A stretch of DNA of 64,000 nucleotides from positions 3,100,001-3,164,000 of the forward strand of contig NZ_CP152474.1 in the NCBI RefSeq assembly GCF_039727615.1. The letters are read 5' to 3'. The notes under the pieces were generated by a model. It was not told where the DNA came from, did no database searches, and was given only the letters and a program-made list of their open reading frames with translations. The DNA is from Leclercia sp. S52. Its GTDB lineage: Bacteria > Pseudomonadota > Gammaproteobacteria > Enterobacterales > Enterobacteriaceae. Shown in pieces: positions 53,764 through 64,000 of the stretch (positions are counted from its first letter, which is position 1; each line of letters begins with the position of its first letter). Both the position numbers and the translations under genes were made by a program.

Positions 53764-55040
53764 TTGCCCTCCCCGACCCGATCCAGCACCGATTTCACCA
53801 TCCTGATGCCGTTTTCACGTTCGGCTTTCACCGCTACCGCCAGGCGTTCGTTGATGGCCGGCAGCTGGCCCAGGGTGTCACCCACCATCGCGCCCAGGGA
53901 GCCATCCAGCAGATGACGGATATCCACCGCCATCTCCGGCATGCCCAGCTGCTGCATGATCCCGGCGGACTTGTGTTCGTAGTTAATGGCGATGGCCGGC
54001 GTGCCAAAGTTCATGGAGATGATCGCCGAATGCAGACGGGTCCCCACGGTCAGATCGCAGGCCCCCAGCAGTTTGCCCATCTCGAGGTCGTTGAGTTCGT
54101 CCATTACCACGTGGTAGCGCGACGGATCGCTGACGTGCTGGCGCAGGTTGAGCGCCACCATGCGGTCATCTTTGTTGTAGCTGTCAATTCCGGTACAGGT
54201 GGAGAGCGCCAGCACCTGATAGCCGCTGTCCAGCACACGGTTCACCACTTCGGCAAAGGCCTTTTCGTAGGCCGCCTGGGTGGTGCCCAGACGTTTGTCG
54301 AACGGGGCCAGTTCGCGCAGGGTAATGGCGACGGTTTTTTGCTGCCCCACCACGTTCAGCCAGTGCTGCACGGCATAGCTCGGGGTAAAGTTCGTCTCCT
54401 GATGATCCACCAGCCAGGCGGTATCCACACCCTGCTCCACTTTGGTGGTATCGATCTCGCTGCGCTGCATCAGATTCAGGCTGACCGACTCACGCAGGAT
54501 CAGGGCATCGCAGTGGCCAAACACATAGTTGGCCAGCTGGTTGAACTGCGGATCCTGGAACGGCCCAACGCTGTGGCCGACCATAAACAGCGGCTTTTTC
54601 GCCATGAAGGTACAGAGCGCATGCTCGAACTGCGGCACGCCGTAGAGGTCAACGAAGAAGGAGCCGCCCACCTGGATGATGGCGTCGTAGCCGGAAAGCA
54701 GACGGACAAAATCGGTAAAGCCCTGGGCGATGGCGATATTGCGCAGCTTGCCGGTGTCGGTCACGCGGGACAGCAGCACCTGGTGCTGATAGCGGCGGCG
54801 CAGCACCTTTTTCACGCGCCCCATCACGCCTGCGGCACTGTTATGCTGTTTCATCTGGCTGTAGAGCGGATCGCCCATCACCGGGCGGTTCAGCAGCCAG
54901 GAGGAGCTCACCGGGTAGCGGCTCATCACATCGACCTCCGTCTCCGGCGACAGAGCGTAAATGGCATCCAGCAGGCCGCGCAGAATGGCGCTGTCACCAC
55001 GGTTACCACAGGTATGGTTGCCCAGAATCAGTAATTTCAT
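53760..55040 (-). CDS. wcaK: WcaK, polysaccharide pyruvyl transferase family protein
   Basis: 426 residues. Starts KLLILGNHTCGNRGDSAILRGLL, the pyruvyltransferase-family opening, and has the conserved IGTRLHSAIISMNFGTPAIAI region (seen as VGTRLHSAI and GTPAIAINYEHK). Believed to add the pyruvate ketal to the terminal galactose of the colanic acid unit. Confidence 0.94.
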   Translation of the reverse strand: MKLLILGNHTCGNRGDSAILRGLLDAIYALSPETEVDVMSRYPVSSSWLLNRPVMGDPLYSQMKQHNSAAGVMGRVKKVLRRRYQHQVLLSRVTDTGKLRNIAIAQGFTDFVRLLSGYDAIIQVGGSFFVDLYGVPQFEHALCTFMAKKPLFMVGHSVGPFQDPQFNQLANYVFGHCDALILRESVSLNLMQRSEIDTTKVEQGVDTAWLVDHQETNFTPSYAVQHWLNVVGQQKTVAITLRELAPFDKRLGTTQAAYEKAFAEVVNRVLDSGYQVLALSTCTGIDSYNKDDRMVALNLRQHVSDPSRYHVVMDELNDLEMGKLLGACDLTVGTRLHSAIISMNFGTPAIAINYEHKSAGIMQQLGMPEMAVDIRHLLDGSLGAMVGDTLGQLPAINERLAVAVKAERENGIRMVKSVLDRVGEGK

Positions 55041-55055
55041 AATGACCTCTTAAAA

Positions 55056-56534
55056 TTAGCCTGCGCGAAGCAGCGTTTTTATCTTTTCGTTGCGGCAGAA
55101 CTGACGCTTTATTTCCACCACCAGCGCATTACGCGACAGCACGATCATCACCGCGAAGGCCAGCGCACCGGCTGCCACCTGCACCGCCAGCAGCGCTGCC
55201 AGCGGCAGATGGCCGTCAAGGGCTAGCCCTAAGCCATAGCTCACCGCCAGCGTCGGCAGCGACAGGTAAAACGGCAGCCACAGGCTCAGGATGTACTGAC
55301 GATAGCTGGAGCCCAGCACGGGCTTAATCATCACGAAGTAGCTCAGCACGGTGTTGATGATTTGCACCAGCAGGAAGCCCAGCGTTACCCCCATCGCGCC
55401 GGCCAGATGGCCGCCGATGACGATCGCCGGAATAAACAGGAATGTCTTAAAGACGTTAAATTTGAAGCTGATATCGACGCGGGCTTTGGCCATCAGCAGG
55501 GAACCAATCGGGTTACCGACGGAGCGCAGCAGCCCCACCACGCACAGCAGCTGCAGGATCGGCACAATGCTGATCCACTTTTCACCGAACACCAGCGGCA
55601 CCAGATTGCCGGAAACCACCATCAGCCCCAGCAGGGTCGGGAAGTTAATGATCCCCACCACCGACAGCAGCTTGTAGAAGTTGATCCGCAGCTTGTCGGT
55701 GTCATCCTGAATTTTGGCAAACGCCGGGAACAGTACGCGGGTGATGATCGGGTTGAGCTTCATCGGCGGTACCACCGCCACGTTGTACGCCAGGTTATAG
55801 CCCCCCGCCACGCTGGCACCGAGGATACGCGCCAGCACCAGCGTCGAGAGGTTGGTGTTGACGTAGTTGATGATGCTGTCGGCGGTCAGCCAGGCGCCGA
55901 AGCGCAGGTTGGACGACACCGAAGAGAGCGAGAAGTGGAAACCGGGACGGTAAATCTTGCGGCCAAAGTAGCCGAACAGCAGAGTGCGCACGGCAGAGTT
56001 CACCAGATAGCCGAGGATGGCGGTCATCGCCAGCGGCCAGAAATGGGCGCTCACCACGGTAAAGGTAAATCCGGCCAGCACCGCGCTGGTCTCGATCATA
56101 CCGATTTTGCTGAACTCCAGCTCCTTTTGCATCAGCGCGCGGAACTGCTGCCCGTGTGGGATCACCACAAACGCAAACGACAGGGCGCGCATCAGCGGGG
56201 CCAGCTCCGGGTTGTTCAGCGCGCCAGCGATGGCATCGCTCAGCAGAAACAGCGCCACGAACACCAGCACCCCAAGGCCAACGTTCAGCCAGTAGAGGGT
56301 AGTCAGCTCCAGCTGGCTGATCTCCTTACGCTGAATAATCGAGTTGGCGATGCCGAAGTCCGACAGCGTATCGGCCAGGGCGATGATCACCAGCGAGACC
56401 GTCAACAGGCCAAACTGGTGGTTATCGATAATGCGCGCCAGCACCGTCATCTGTACCAGGCCGAGGCCGATGATGATCACCGTGGCGATAGCCGACCACT
56501 TTGCCCCGCTGAGAGTTTTTTCACGTAAGCTCAT
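55056..56534 (-). CDS. wzxC: WzxC, colanic acid flippase
   Basis: 492 residues, the E. coli length; twelve or more membrane helices, PST/MOP family. Starts LREKTLSGAKWSAIATVIIIG. Exports undecaprenyl-linked colanic acid units. A six-C run at 55801-55806 is in frame (Ala-Gly-Gly). It follows wcaJ directly. Confidence 0.95.
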   Translation of the reverse strand: MSLREKTLSGAKWSAIATVIIIGLGLVQMTVLARIIDNHQFGLLTVSLVIIALADTLSDFGIANSIIQRKEISQLELTTLYWLNVGLGVLVFVALFLLSDAIAGALNNPELAPLMRALSFAFVVIPHGQQFRALMQKELEFSKIGMIETSAVLAGFTFTVVSAHFWPLAMTAILGYLVNSAVRTLLFGYFGRKIYRPGFHFSLSSVSSNLRFGAWLTADSIINYVNTNLSTLVLARILGASVAGGYNLAYNVAVVPPMKLNPIITRVLFPAFAKIQDDTDKLRINFYKLLSVVGIINFPTLLGLMVVSGNLVPLVFGEKWISIVPILQLLCVVGLLRSVGNPIGSLLMAKARVDISFKFNVFKTFLFIPAIVIGGHLAGAMGVTLGFLLVQIINTVLSYFVMIKPVLGSSYRQYILSLWLPFYLSLPTLAVSYGLGLALDGHLPLAALLAVQVAAGALAFAVMIVLSRNALVVEIKRQFCRNEKIKTLLRAG

Positions 56535-56535
56535 G

Positions 56536-57930
56536 TTAGTACGCCGCTTTGTTCACAAAGCCCTTGAAGACGGTGAGAAACACGATTTTGATATCGAACC
56601 AGAGGCTCCACTCGCGGATGTACTCCAGATCGAATTCAATACGTTTTTCCATCTTCTCCAGGGTGTCGGTTTCACCGCGCCAGCCGTTGATCTGCGCCCA
56701 GCCGGTGATGCCCGGTTTCACTTTATGGCGCAGCATGTAGCCTTCAATCAGGGCACGATACTGCTCGTTATGGGCCACCGCGTGCGGACGCGGGCCGACA
56801 ATCGACATGCCCCCGGTCAGGACGTTGATAAACTGCGGCAGTTCGTCGAGGGAGGTGCGGCGCAGGAAGTTACCGACGCGGGTAACGCGCGGGTCGTTTT
56901 GCGTCGCCTGGGTCACCACCTCGTCGTTTTCCATCACCTTCATGGAGCGGAATTTCCACACCATGATCGGCTTACCGTCCATGCCGTAGCGGGTCTGGCG
57001 GAAGATCACCGGCCCCTTAGATGTGAGCTTCACCGCCAGCGCAATGGCGCAGAGTACCGGGGAGATCAGCAGCAGAATCATCGAGGAGAGAACGATGTCC
57101 TCCACGCGCTTCAGCACCCGGTTGAGCCCGGAGAGCGGCGTGTCATACAGCGGCACCACCGGTACGCCGTTCACCTCTTCAATGCGGGAATGCAGGATGT
57201 TAAAGGTGAAGACATCGGGGATCAGGATCACCGAGCAGGTGGTATCCGCCAGTTTACGCATCAGGGTTTTGATTCTGGCTTCATCGCTCATCGGCATGGC
57301 AATGTAGACGTTATGGATCTTGCCAGCTTTGGCATCGTCAACCAGCTGAGAATAGTTACCGGCCCAGTCAGCAGAGACACCGCCAGGCTGCGCGTCGTGA
57401 TAAACCCCGACCACGTCAAACCCCAGCCACGGCTCCTTACGAAAGCCGTCGAGCAACGCCAGCCCGGCCGGCATACTCCCGGCCACCGCCACCCGGCGAG
57501 TGTTGTAGCCGCGGTTACGAAGCCAGCCCGCGCCGTAGCGGATCAGCGATCGGCAGACCACCATTCCCACGCTGGTGAGCAGGTACCAGGCAAAATAGGT
57601 AGCAAAGCGATTATCAAAATCATTGTTGAAGGCCACCAGCCCGAAGCTGAAGACCAGGCTTAAGGTCCAGTTCTGCAACAGCAGCAGGAGCTCGGTGGCA
57701 ATCTTGACGCCACGCCATGAACGGTAGAAGTCGGTCATCCCGCCGATCATCTGGAAGACTACCAGCGCGATCAGCGCCATCAGCAGGTGCATGTAGAGGA
57801 AAGGCAGCCCGCTGAGTTTACACACCATCCACAAGCCACCGAACATGATGGTGATATCAGAAAAACGCTGCACCATAGAGATTAACGATGCATTCGTTTT
57901 GGCTCGCTCGCGCTTTTTTAGATTTGTCAT
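56536..57930 (-). CDS. wcaJ: WcaJ, undecaprenyl-phosphate glucose phosphotransferase
   Basis: 464 residues from ATG 57930 (MTNLKKRERAKT), equal to E. coli WcaJ; an upstream in-frame start at 58104 would overlap cpsG and is rejected. Four to five N-terminal helices, a CoA-binding-like middle and the C-terminal sugar transferase domain (LKRVEDIVLSSMILLLISPV, KFRSMK, RRTSLDELPQFINVLTG, KPGITGWAQINGWRGET). Transfers glucose 1-phosphate to undecaprenyl phosphate, the first step of colanic acid assembly. The 57931-57980 gap to cpsG contains a six-C run. Confidence 0.96.
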   Translation of the reverse strand: MTNLKKRERAKTNASLISMVQRFSDITIMFGGLWMVCKLSGLPFLYMHLLMALIALVVFQMIGGMTDFYRSWRGVKIATELLLLLQNWTLSLVFSFGLVAFNNDFDNRFATYFAWYLLTSVGMVVCRSLIRYGAGWLRNRGYNTRRVAVAGSMPAGLALLDGFRKEPWLGFDVVGVYHDAQPGGVSADWAGNYSQLVDDAKAGKIHNVYIAMPMSDEARIKTLMRKLADTTCSVILIPDVFTFNILHSRIEEVNGVPVVPLYDTPLSGLNRVLKRVEDIVLSSMILLLISPVLCAIALAVKLTSKGPVIFRQTRYGMDGKPIMVWKFRSMKVMENDEVVTQATQNDPRVTRVGNFLRRTSLDELPQFINVLTGGMSIVGPRPHAVAHNEQYRALIEGYMLRHKVKPGITGWAQINGWRGETDTLEKMEKRIEFDLEYIREWSLWFDIKIVFLTVFKGFVNKAAY

Positions 57931-57980
57931 CGTTGTTCCTGTTTCAGGGTCCCCTCCCCCCGTCGGGAGAGGGGCAAGGA

Positions 57981-59354
57981 TTACTGATTCAACAGCGCCA
58001 TAATGTCCTGCGTTCGCGCCGCCATCAGCGCCGCATCGGCGCGGGATTCCACGTTCAGGCGCACCACCGGCTCGGTGTTTGACGAGCGCAGGTTGAAGCG
58101 CCACTGAGGGAAGGTCATGCTGATGCCATCGGTACGGTCGATCTCCAGCGCGTGCAGGGCAAAGTGGTGCTCCACGCGGGCAATCGCCTCGGCCGGTGCC
58201 GCGAGCGTGCTGTTGATCTCCCCGCTCGCCGGGAAGGCCGCCATGCGGTCACGCACCAGTTCACCCAGCGACTGGCCCTTCAGGCACAGCAGTTCGGTGA
58301 CCAGCAGCCACGGGATCATCCCGCTGTCACAGTAGGCAAAATCGCGGAAGTAGTGATGAGCGCTCATCTCGCCACCGTAAATGGCATCCTCTTCGCGCAT
58401 CCGCTCTTTGATGAACGCATGGCCGGTTTTGGACATCACCGGTTGACCGCCCGCCGCAGCCACCACGTCCACGGTGTTCCAGGAGAGACGCGGATCGTGG
58501 ATGATTTTCGCCCCTGGGTTTTTCTCAAGGAAGGCTTCCGCCAGCAGACCGACAATGTAGTAACCCTCGATAAACTGCCCTTTTTCATCGAACAGGAAGC
58601 AGCGGTCGAAGTCGCCGTCAAAGGCGATGCCCATGTCCGCGCCGTGCTCAATGACCGCGTTGCGGGTATCGGCCCGGCACTCAGGCAGCAGCGGGTTCGG
58701 GATGCCGTTCGGGAAGTTACCGTCCGGGGTGTTATGGACTTTGACGAAGGTCACCGGCACGTTAAGCGCCTTAAAGCGGGCCTCCAGGGCATCCACCACC
58801 GGGCCTGCCGCGCCGTTGCCGGAGTTGATCACCAGCTTCAACGGCTTGAGGTTCGCCAGGTTGATGTAGCCCAGCAGGTGGTCGATATAGGCCTCGCGCA
58901 GCTCAATTTTTTTATAGCTGCCACGTTTGGCTTCGTTCACCGGCGGGAAGTCGTTGGCTTCTGCCAGACGCTGGACGTCGCGCAGGCCGGTGTCACCGCT
59001 GATCGGGCGGGCACCCTCGCGCACCAGCTTCATGCCGTTGTAGTCCATCGGGTTATGGCTGGCAGTCACTTCGATCCCGCCGTCAACGCCTAAATGGAAG
59101 GTGGCAAAGTAGATCTCTTCGGTACCGGACAGACCAATGTCCAGCACGTCGACGCCCGCGTCCTGCAGCCCTTTCGCGAGGGCCAGCTTCAGGGCTTCGC
59201 TGGTCAGACGCACGTCGCCGCCCAGCACAATGGTTTTCGGCTTTAAATATTCGCCGTACGCGCGGCCAATGCGCCACGCAATGTCTTCATTCAGCTCTTC
59301 ACCGAGCTTGCCGCGAATATCGTAGGCTTTAAAACAGGTTAATTTTTGCATCAT
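57981..59354 (-). CDS. cpsG: CpsG (ManB), phosphomannomutase
   Basis: 457 residues. Alpha-D-phosphohexomutase: phosphoserine in [14 protein letters not shown], metal loop FDGDFDRCF, sugar loop [10 protein letters not shown], phosphate-binding [11 protein letters not shown]. Makes mannose 1-phosphate for GDP-mannose. Confidence 0.96.
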   Translation of the reverse strand: MMQKLTCFKAYDIRGKLGEELNEDIAWRIGRAYGEYLKPKTIVLGGDVRLTSEALKLALAKGLQDAGVDVLDIGLSGTEEIYFATFHLGVDGGIEVTASHNPMDYNGMKLVREGARPISGDTGLRDVQRLAEANDFPPVNEAKRGSYKKIELREAYIDHLLGYINLANLKPLKLVINSGNGAAGPVVDALEARFKALNVPVTFVKVHNTPDGNFPNGIPNPLLPECRADTRNAVIEHGADMGIAFDGDFDRCFLFDEKGQFIEGYYIVGLLAEAFLEKNPGAKIIHDPRLSWNTVDVVAAAGGQPVMSKTGHAFIKERMREEDAIYGGEMSAHHYFRDFAYCDSGMIPWLLVTELLCLKGQSLGELVRDRMAAFPASGEINSTLAAPAEAIARVEHHFALHALEIDRTDGISMTFPQWRFNLRSSNTEPVVRLNVESRADAALMAARTQDIMALLNQ

Positions 59355-59416
59355 TACCCCTTATTCAGGCAACAGTTGGCCCGACCCGGACAGGGCCAAT
59401 TTAATTTTTTGTTTTC

Positions 59417-59446
59417 GTAGGCCCGGTAAGCGCAGCGCCACCGGGC
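59417..59446. repeat. REP element between cpsB and cpsG
   Basis: GTAGGCCCGGTAAGCGCAGC and GCCACCGGGC form the enterobacterial REP palindrome in the intercistronic gap of the colanic acid operon. Such elements can stabilise upstream mRNA. Confidence 0.85.
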
Positions 59447-59460
59447 AAAATGCGTGAGGA

Positions 59461-60897
59461 CTACACCCTGCCGTACCTGTCCTCAAAGCGGACGATATCG
59501 TCCTCTTCCAGGTACGAGCCGGAGCGCACTTCAATCAGATCGAGAGGGATTTTCCCCGGATTTTCCAGGCAGTGGGTTGCCCCCAGCGGGATGTAAATGG
59601 ATTCGTTTTCACCCAGCAGCGTCTCCACCTCGTCGATGGTCACTTTGGCGGTACCCGCCACCACCACCCAGTGCTCGGCGCGGTGATGGTGCATCTGCAC
59701 CGACAGCCCCTCGCCCGGTTTAACGGTGATGCGTTTCACCTGGTAGCGTTCGCCCTCGTCAATGGAGTCGTATTTGCCCCACGGACGGTAAACTTCGCGG
59801 TGAATGTGGTGCTCATGGCGGCCATCGGCCTTAATCTGCTCCACCACTTTTTTGACATCCTGCACCGCATTGCGATCGGCAATCAGCACCGCATCTTTGG
59901 TCTGCACCACCACCAGATCCTTCACCCCGACGGTGGTCACCAGCCCGGATTCGGCGTAGACGTAGCTGTTCTCGGTTTTATGGCTGATCACATCCCCGTG
60001 ATGGACGTTGCCTTCCGGGGTCTGGGCGCTGATTTCCCACAGTGAGGACCAGGAGCCGACATCGCTCCAGCCTGCATCCATCGGCACCACCACCGCATCG
60101 GCGGTACGTTCCATTACCGCGTAGTCCACGGACTCTTCCGGGCAGGCGAGGAACGCGGCTTCATCGACGCGAATAAAGTCCAGATCCGGGTCGACGGTGG
60201 CCATGGCCTGCTGGCAGGCGTGCAGGATATCCGGGCGGTACTTCTCCAGCTCTTCCAGATAACGTCCGGCGCGGAACAGGAACATGCCGCTGTTCCAGTA
60301 ATACTCACCGCTGGCAACGTAGGCCTGAGCGGTTTCCATATTCGGTTTTTCGACAAACTGCGCCACGTCAAAGGCCAGGCTGTCGCCCTCGCCAGGCGTA
60401 ACGTTGCCACGGCGAATGTAGCCATAGCCGGTTTCCGGCAGATCCGGCACGATGCCGAAGGTCACCAGTTTACCGCTTTCGGCATAAGGAATAGCAGCGC
60501 GCACGGCGTCGCGGAAGGCCTCTTCCTGCTGGATCACGTGATCCGCCGCCAGCACCAGCATCAGCGGATCGCAATCCGGGCTGCTGCGCTGCGCCGCCAG
60601 CGCCGCCAGGGCGATGGCCGGGGCGGTGTTACGGCCGGCAGGCTCAAGAATGATGTTTTCGGTCAGCTTGTTCAGCTGACGCAGCTGCTCGGCGACGATA
60701 AAGCGGTGCTGTTCGTTACAGATCACCACCGGGCTTTCACAATTCACGCCATTCAGACGGTTGACCGTCGTCTGCAGCATGGTGAGCTCCCCTTTCAGGC
60801 AGAGGAACTGTTTTGGATAGAGCACGCGGGAGAGCGGCCACAACCGGCTGCCAGAGCCACCTGCCATTACCACCGGGTACAACGTATTTTTACTCAT
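59461..60897 (-). CDS. cpsB: CpsB (ManC), mannose-1-phosphate guanylyltransferase
   Basis: 478 residues. N-terminal nucleotidyltransferase with [20 protein letters not shown] and the [10 protein letters not shown] region; C-terminal cupin ([18 protein letters not shown]), the type II mannose isomerase-like domain. Makes GDP-mannose. Three bases after wcaI on the operon. Confidence 0.96.
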   Translation of the reverse strand: MSKNTLYPVVMAGGSGSRLWPLSRVLYPKQFLCLKGELTMLQTTVNRLNGVNCESPVVICNEQHRFIVAEQLRQLNKLTENIILEPAGRNTAPAIALAALAAQRSSPDCDPLMLVLAADHVIQQEEAFRDAVRAAIPYAESGKLVTFGIVPDLPETGYGYIRRGNVTPGEGDSLAFDVAQFVEKPNMETAQAYVASGEYYWNSGMFLFRAGRYLEELEKYRPDILHACQQAMATVDPDLDFIRVDEAAFLACPEESVDYAVMERTADAVVVPMDAGWSDVGSWSSLWEISAQTPEGNVHHGDVISHKTENSYVYAESGLVTTVGVKDLVVVQTKDAVLIADRNAVQDVKKVVEQIKADGRHEHHIHREVYRPWGKYDSIDEGERYQVKRITVKPGEGLSVQMHHHRAEHWVVVAGTAKVTIDEVETLLGENESIYIPLGATHCLENPGKIPLDLIEVRSGSYLEEDDIVRFEDRYGRV

Positions 60898-60900
60898 GAT

Positions 60901-62124
60901 TTATCCCCGAATATCTGCAATAAACTGGCTCAGCACGTTCTCTTTCTCGAGCGTGCGTTCGGCATAGTCACGGGCTACCGTGTTCTCTTTGGGCATCGTC
61001 AGCGCCTGTTCGATCCCGGCCACCAGCGCGGGCACCGACTCGGGCTCAACGCACACTGCGATCCCCGGCAGGTTGTCGCACAGCTGGCCCAGCTCGGTGT
61101 GGGCTTCGGCGGTGATCACCGCGTTGCCGCCCACCGCCAGAATATTGGTCAGTTTTGACGGCAGGACCGCATCCGCCGCGCCGCGCTTTTGCACCACCAG
61201 ATGGCAGTCGGCCATCTTCAGCAGCGCCGGTAAGGCGTCGTAAGACTGCAGCGGGAAGAACTGAACGTTCTGCAGGCCGCGCTCGCGGGCCATTTTCTCC
61301 AGCCGCGCTTTGCCGCCACCCTGGCCGACAATCACAAACTGCCAGGGCTTATCGCTGAGCGCTGCGGCGGCGTCGATGACGTTCTCCAGCCCCTGCTTCT
61401 CACCGATGTTGCCGGAATAGAGAACAATCTTTTGCGCCTCAGCCAGACCCAGCTGTGCACGCAGTGCCGCCACGTCTTCAGGTGTGACGTCGCGAAAACG
61501 CGCCACTTCGGACCAGTTAGGGAAGAAGATCACCTTCTCCGCCGCCACGCCCTTCTCCTGCGCCTTGTTCATCATCGAGCGGGAGATGGTCGAAACATAA
61601 TCCACGTTGTGCAGGCCGCTGCGCTCAAAGGCGCTGGCCAGTTTCGCGACTTTGCCGCCCTTGCCTTTGCCCGCCATGCCCAGTCCGAGCATGGCGTCCA
61701 CTTCATAATCCTGAATGTGCAGCAGGGTGCGGGCCCCGGAGAGCTTGCCCAACAGGCGCATGCCCGGGGTGCAAAACAGGGTCGGCACCACGCCGATAAT
61801 GCGATCCGGCTTCCAGCGACGTTGCGCCATCAGCGGGAAGAAACTGCTCAGGGCAAAGCTGCCCAGATGAATCAAACGCTTTAAGGTCGAGGGCTGCTTC
61901 GGCACGTACAGCGGGCAGCGCCAGACGGTGGCGGCCCCCTCTTCACGGCGGTAGCGCCAGCTTGAGTAGCGCTCACCCACCTGCCACTCCGGGTAGTAAG
62001 GTGGGGCCGTAATGACCCGCACCTCGTGACCCTGGCTGGCCATCCACTCCACCATCTCGCCGGTGTATTTACCGATACCGGTCAGCTCGGGGGAGTAGTT
62101 AATTCCGTACACGAGGATCTTCAT
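60901..62124 (-). CDS. wcaI: WcaI, colanic acid glycosyltransferase (GT4)
   Basis: 407 residues, GT-B fold: [21 protein letters not shown] at the N-terminus and the [19 protein letters not shown] motif in the C-terminal domain. Published models assign it fucosyl transfer to glucose of the colanic acid unit. Overlaps wcaH by four bases. Confidence 0.95.
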   Translation of the reverse strand: MKILVYGINYSPELTGIGKYTGEMVEWMASQGHEVRVITAPPYYPEWQVGERYSSWRYRREEGAATVWRCPLYVPKQPSTLKRLIHLGSFALSSFFPLMAQRRWKPDRIIGVVPTLFCTPGMRLLGKLSGARTLLHIQDYEVDAMLGLGMAGKGKGGKVAKLASAFERSGLHNVDYVSTISRSMMNKAQEKGVAAEKVIFFPNWSEVARFRDVTPEDVAALRAQLGLAEAQKIVLYSGNIGEKQGLENVIDAAAALSDKPWQFVIVGQGGGKARLEKMARERGLQNVQFFPLQSYDALPALLKMADCHLVVQKRGAADAVLPSKLTNILAVGGNAVITAEAHTELGQLCDNLPGIAVCVEPESVPALVAGIEQALTMPKENTVARDYAERTLEKENVLSQFIADIRG

Positions 62125-63563
62125 AGTCCCGGCACCCCAGCCTGATCCAGGAAGTAGGCCCGGCTGTTGTCATGCACGTTATCGCTTGCCAGCAGGACAT
62201 CCGGTTTTAGCCAGCGGTAGTCGTCGTGCTGAGAATCAGGCAGACGCAGGTCTGCCTGATTCACCTGCAGGCGATAGCCGATCACCACGTAGTGGGTGGT
62301 GAAATCGGTGCCGGAAAAGTTATCGTCATAGAAGTGCTGCCAGACCCCGTAAAACTGGCCCGCCGTCATCGGCAGGCGCAGCCCCAGCTCCGCCTCAGTA
62401 AGACGCGCAAAGGCATTTTCCAGCGTCTCGTCTTTCTGCACTCGTCCGCCCGGCACGAACCAGAAGCCCTGCGCCGGACGGTTGGTGCGTTGCCCGAGCA
62501 GAAACTCGCCCCGCTCGTTCTCCACAATCAGATCGATGGAGATCAGCGGAGTGGAACGCACAACAGTGGCAAAATCTTCCTGACTTAAAAACATATCTAC
62601 CCCCCGGAAGCGCTGCTGATTTTCCAGGAACCACTGGTAAGTGCTGGCCAGCCCTGCGGCCAGCGTCACCTCGTGGAACCAGCCCAGCTGATGCAGACGG
62701 GTCACATCCAGCAGCTTGCGCGGCGTGCCGTCGGGTTTGCTGGCATCGAAGGCCACGCGCCCCTTGTACCCCACCACCTGAGCGATGGTCTCAGCCAGCT
62801 CGCGAATGGTGCAGTCCACCCCGGTGCCGACGTTAATGTGCGACAGCATCGGCTCGGTGTTCTCCTGCCACACTTCGCGGGCCAGCTCCATCACGTGAAT
62901 GCTGGCGGCAGCCATGTCATCCACGTGCAGGAACTCGCGCATCGGCGTGCCGCTGCCCCACACCACCACTTCCGGCGCGTTGCTGACGGTCGCCTCGTGA
63001 AAACGACGCAGCAGCGCCGGGATCACGTGCGAGTTGCTCGGGTGGAAGTTATCGTTCGGGCCGTACAGGTTGGTCGGCATCACCGAGCGATAGTCGCGAC
63101 CGTACTGGCGGTTATAAGATTCGCACAGCTTGATCCCGGCAATCTTGGCGATGGCGTACGGCTCGTTGGTGGCTTCCAGCGTGCCCTGCAGCAGCTCGCT
63201 CTCGGCGATCGGCTGTTTCGCCATCTTCGGATAGATACAGGAGGATCCGAGGAACAGCAGCTTGTTCACGTTATGCAGATGCGCAGCGTGAATGATGTTG
63301 CTCTCGATCATCATGTTTTCGTAGATGAAATCCGCCGGGTAGGTATTGTTTGCAACAATACCGCCCACTTTTGCCGCCGCCAGATAGACCTGATCGATGC
63401 GCTGTTCGGCAAAGAAGGCCTGTACCGCGCCCGCATCCAGCAGGTTCAGCTCATCACGGTTGCGCAGCACCAGTTCGACGTTGCCGCGCTGCTCCAGCTG
63501 GCGGACAATCGCGGAACCCACCATCCCGCGATGACCGGCAACAAAAATTCGTTGTTTGCTCAT
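62121..63563 (-). CDS. fcl: Fcl (GDP-L-fucose synthase) fused in frame to WcaH (GDP-mannose mannosyl hydrolase) by an extra base
   Basis: Residues 1-321 are Fcl: [20 protein letters not shown]-binding, catalytic SSCIYP and [11 protein letters not shown] (Tyr-x-x-x-Lys). From residue 324 the protein is WcaH: starts [17 protein letters not shown], Nudix box [22 protein letters not shown] shortened to [13 protein letters not shown] plus TEAELGLRL. In E. coli these are two genes. Here the junction is a run of six G (plus-strand C 62600-62605); with five G, Fcl ends at TAG and WcaH starts at ATG 62594. So fcl is really 62597-63563 and wcaH (gmm) 62121-62594. A genuine bifunctional fusion is less likely. 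Confidence 0.92.
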   Translation of the reverse strand: MSKQRIFVAGHRGMVGSAIVRQLEQRGNVELVLRNRDELNLLDAGAVQAFFAEQRIDQVYLAAAKVGGIVANNTYPADFIYENMMIESNIIHAAHLHNVNKLLFLGSSCIYPKMAKQPIAESELLQGTLEATNEPYAIAKIAGIKLCESYNRQYGRDYRSVMPTNLYGPNDNFHPSNSHVIPALLRRFHEATVSNAPEVVVWGSGTPMREFLHVDDMAAASIHVMELAREVWQENTEPMLSHINVGTGVDCTIRELAETIAQVVGYKGRVAFDASKPDGTPRKLLDVTRLHQLGWFHEVTLAAGLASTYQWFLENQQRFRGVDMFLSQEDFATVVRSTPLISIDLIVENERGEFLLGQRTNRPAQGFWFVPGGRVQKDETLENAFARLTEAELGLRLPMTAGQFYGVWQHFYDDNFSGTDFTTHYVVIGYRLQVNQADLRLPDSQHDDYRWLKPDVLLASDNVHDNSRAYFLDQAGVPGL

Positions 63564-63565
63564 AC

Positions 63566-64000
63566 TCAGGACTCCAGCGCGATGGCAACCTCGTAGCCAT
63601 GGGACTTGAGCAGGGAGTGTTTCTTCGCCGCTTCAAGATCGTGGGCAACCATCTCGGACACCATCTCCTGCAGGGTGATTTCCGGCTTCCAGCCCAGTTT
63701 TTCGTGCGCTTTGCTTGGGTCGCCGAGCAGGGTTTCCACTTCAGCAGGACGGAAGTAGCGCGGGTCAACCTGAACAATCACATCGCCCGGCTTCACGCCC
63801 GGTGCATCATGACCGGTGACGGACACCACGATACCCTTCTCTTCCACGCCGGTGCCTTCGAAGCGCAGTTTGATACCCAGCTGGGCCGCCGCCATCTCAA
63901 CGAACTGACGCACGGAGTACTGAACGCCGGTGGCAATCACGAAGTCTTCGGGTTTTTCCTGCTGCAGCATCATCCACTGCATTTTCACGTAGTCTTTGGC
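63566..64000 (-). CDS. gmd: Gmd, GDP-mannose 4,6-dehydratase (C-terminal part, cut by window edge)
   Basis: The last 145 residues of Gmd, open to the window edge, with [40 protein letters not shown] and [13 protein letters not shown]. First step of GDP-fucose synthesis. Two bases separate its stop from fcl. Confidence 0.95.
   Translation of the reverse strand, partial: AKDYVKMQWMMLQQEKPEDFVIATGVQYSVRQFVEMAAAQLGIKLRFEGTGVEEKGIVVSVTGHDAPGVKPGDVIVQVDPRYFRPAEVETLLGDPSKAHEKLGWKPEITLQEMVSEMVAHDLEAAKKHSLLKSHGYEVAIALES

Noticed and set aside
53913..55034. A 373-codon open frame antisense to wcaK
   Set aside because: Same reason: composition of a reverse-strand shadow and no ribosome site or domain.
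55362..56528. A 388-codon open frame antisense to wzxC
   Set aside because: It lies exactly opposite a conserved gene in a GC-rich region, is dominated by His, Gln and Arg, and has no recognisable domain. It is a codon-bias shadow.
56344..57663. A 439-codon open frame antisense to wzxC and wcaJ
   Set aside because: Spans the ends of two real genes on the other strand, with no family motif.
57944..57980. Six-C run in the gap between wcaJ and cpsG and another six-G run before yeeY (27410-27416)
   Set aside because: Both are non-coding and I have no reference length for them, so they cannot be counted for or against the G5-to-G6 pattern.

Overview
The window is a contiguous stretch of an enterobacterial chromosome, closest in gene content to Enterobacter, Lelliottia, Leclercia or Klebsiella. 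It carries nac, MtfA, Cbl, LdtA (ErfK), the sbcB-dacD-sbmC block, the complete his operon and, in the E. coli-like position, the wzz-ugd-gnd / O-antigen / galF / colanic acid blocks. No species can be assigned from sequence alone. Core genes look GC-rich; the O-antigen cassette at about 40.9-46.6 kb is clearly AT-rich and looks laterally acquired.

Layout: 0-1.5 kb holds the end of a DcuS-type kinase and its DcuR-type regulator. 1.7-6.8 kb holds tRNA-Ser(CGA), mtfA, a tRNA-Asn, two adjacent type II toxin-antitoxin pairs, cbl and nac (with a sigma-54 promoter and an NtrC-like site) and a second tRNA-Asn. 6.9-11.6 kb is a chaperone-usher fimbrial operon. 11.8-19.6 kb holds ldtA, shiA, amn, an M24 aminopeptidase P, a third tRNA-Asn, the MATE exporter yeeO and a fourth tRNA-Asn. 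19.7-28.3 kb holds tmaR, yeeA, sbmC, dacD, sbcB, plaP, yeeY and yeeZ. 28.4-35.7 kb is the his operon with leader peptide and attenuator. 35.7-50.9 kb is the O-antigen region: wzzB, a UDP-glucuronate epimerase, ugd, gnd, wzy, three glycosyltransferases, wzx, rfbA, rfbD, rfbB, JUMPstart and galF. 51.1-64 kb is the distal part of the colanic acid operon, wcaM back to the end of gmd.

The O-antigen and colanic acid blocks share nucleotide-sugar chemistry. GalF, Ugd and the epimerase handle UDP-sugars, RfbBDA make dTDP-sugars up to the rhamnose branch (no rfbC is present), and Gmd/Fcl/WcaH/CpsB/CpsG handle GDP-mannose and GDP-fucose. Wzx/Wzy/Wzz and WzxC form the export and polymerisation machinery.

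The strongest unexpected signal is not a new system but a pattern of defects. Eight loci carry a run of six G (or C) where the reading frame or RNA helix requires five: tRNA-Ser, the PemI-like antitoxin, the fimbrial adhesin, the fimbrial chaperone, shiA, the his attenuator, hisB and the fcl/wcaH junction. A ninth locus, a rhamnosyltransferase, has one extra A in an A-run. All nine are +1. About two dozen other five-base G/C runs are intact. This is most simply systematic homopolymer over-calling in the assembly; a mismatch-repair-deficient strain is the alternative. I found no CRISPR array, insertion sequence, prophage or convincing undescribed system.
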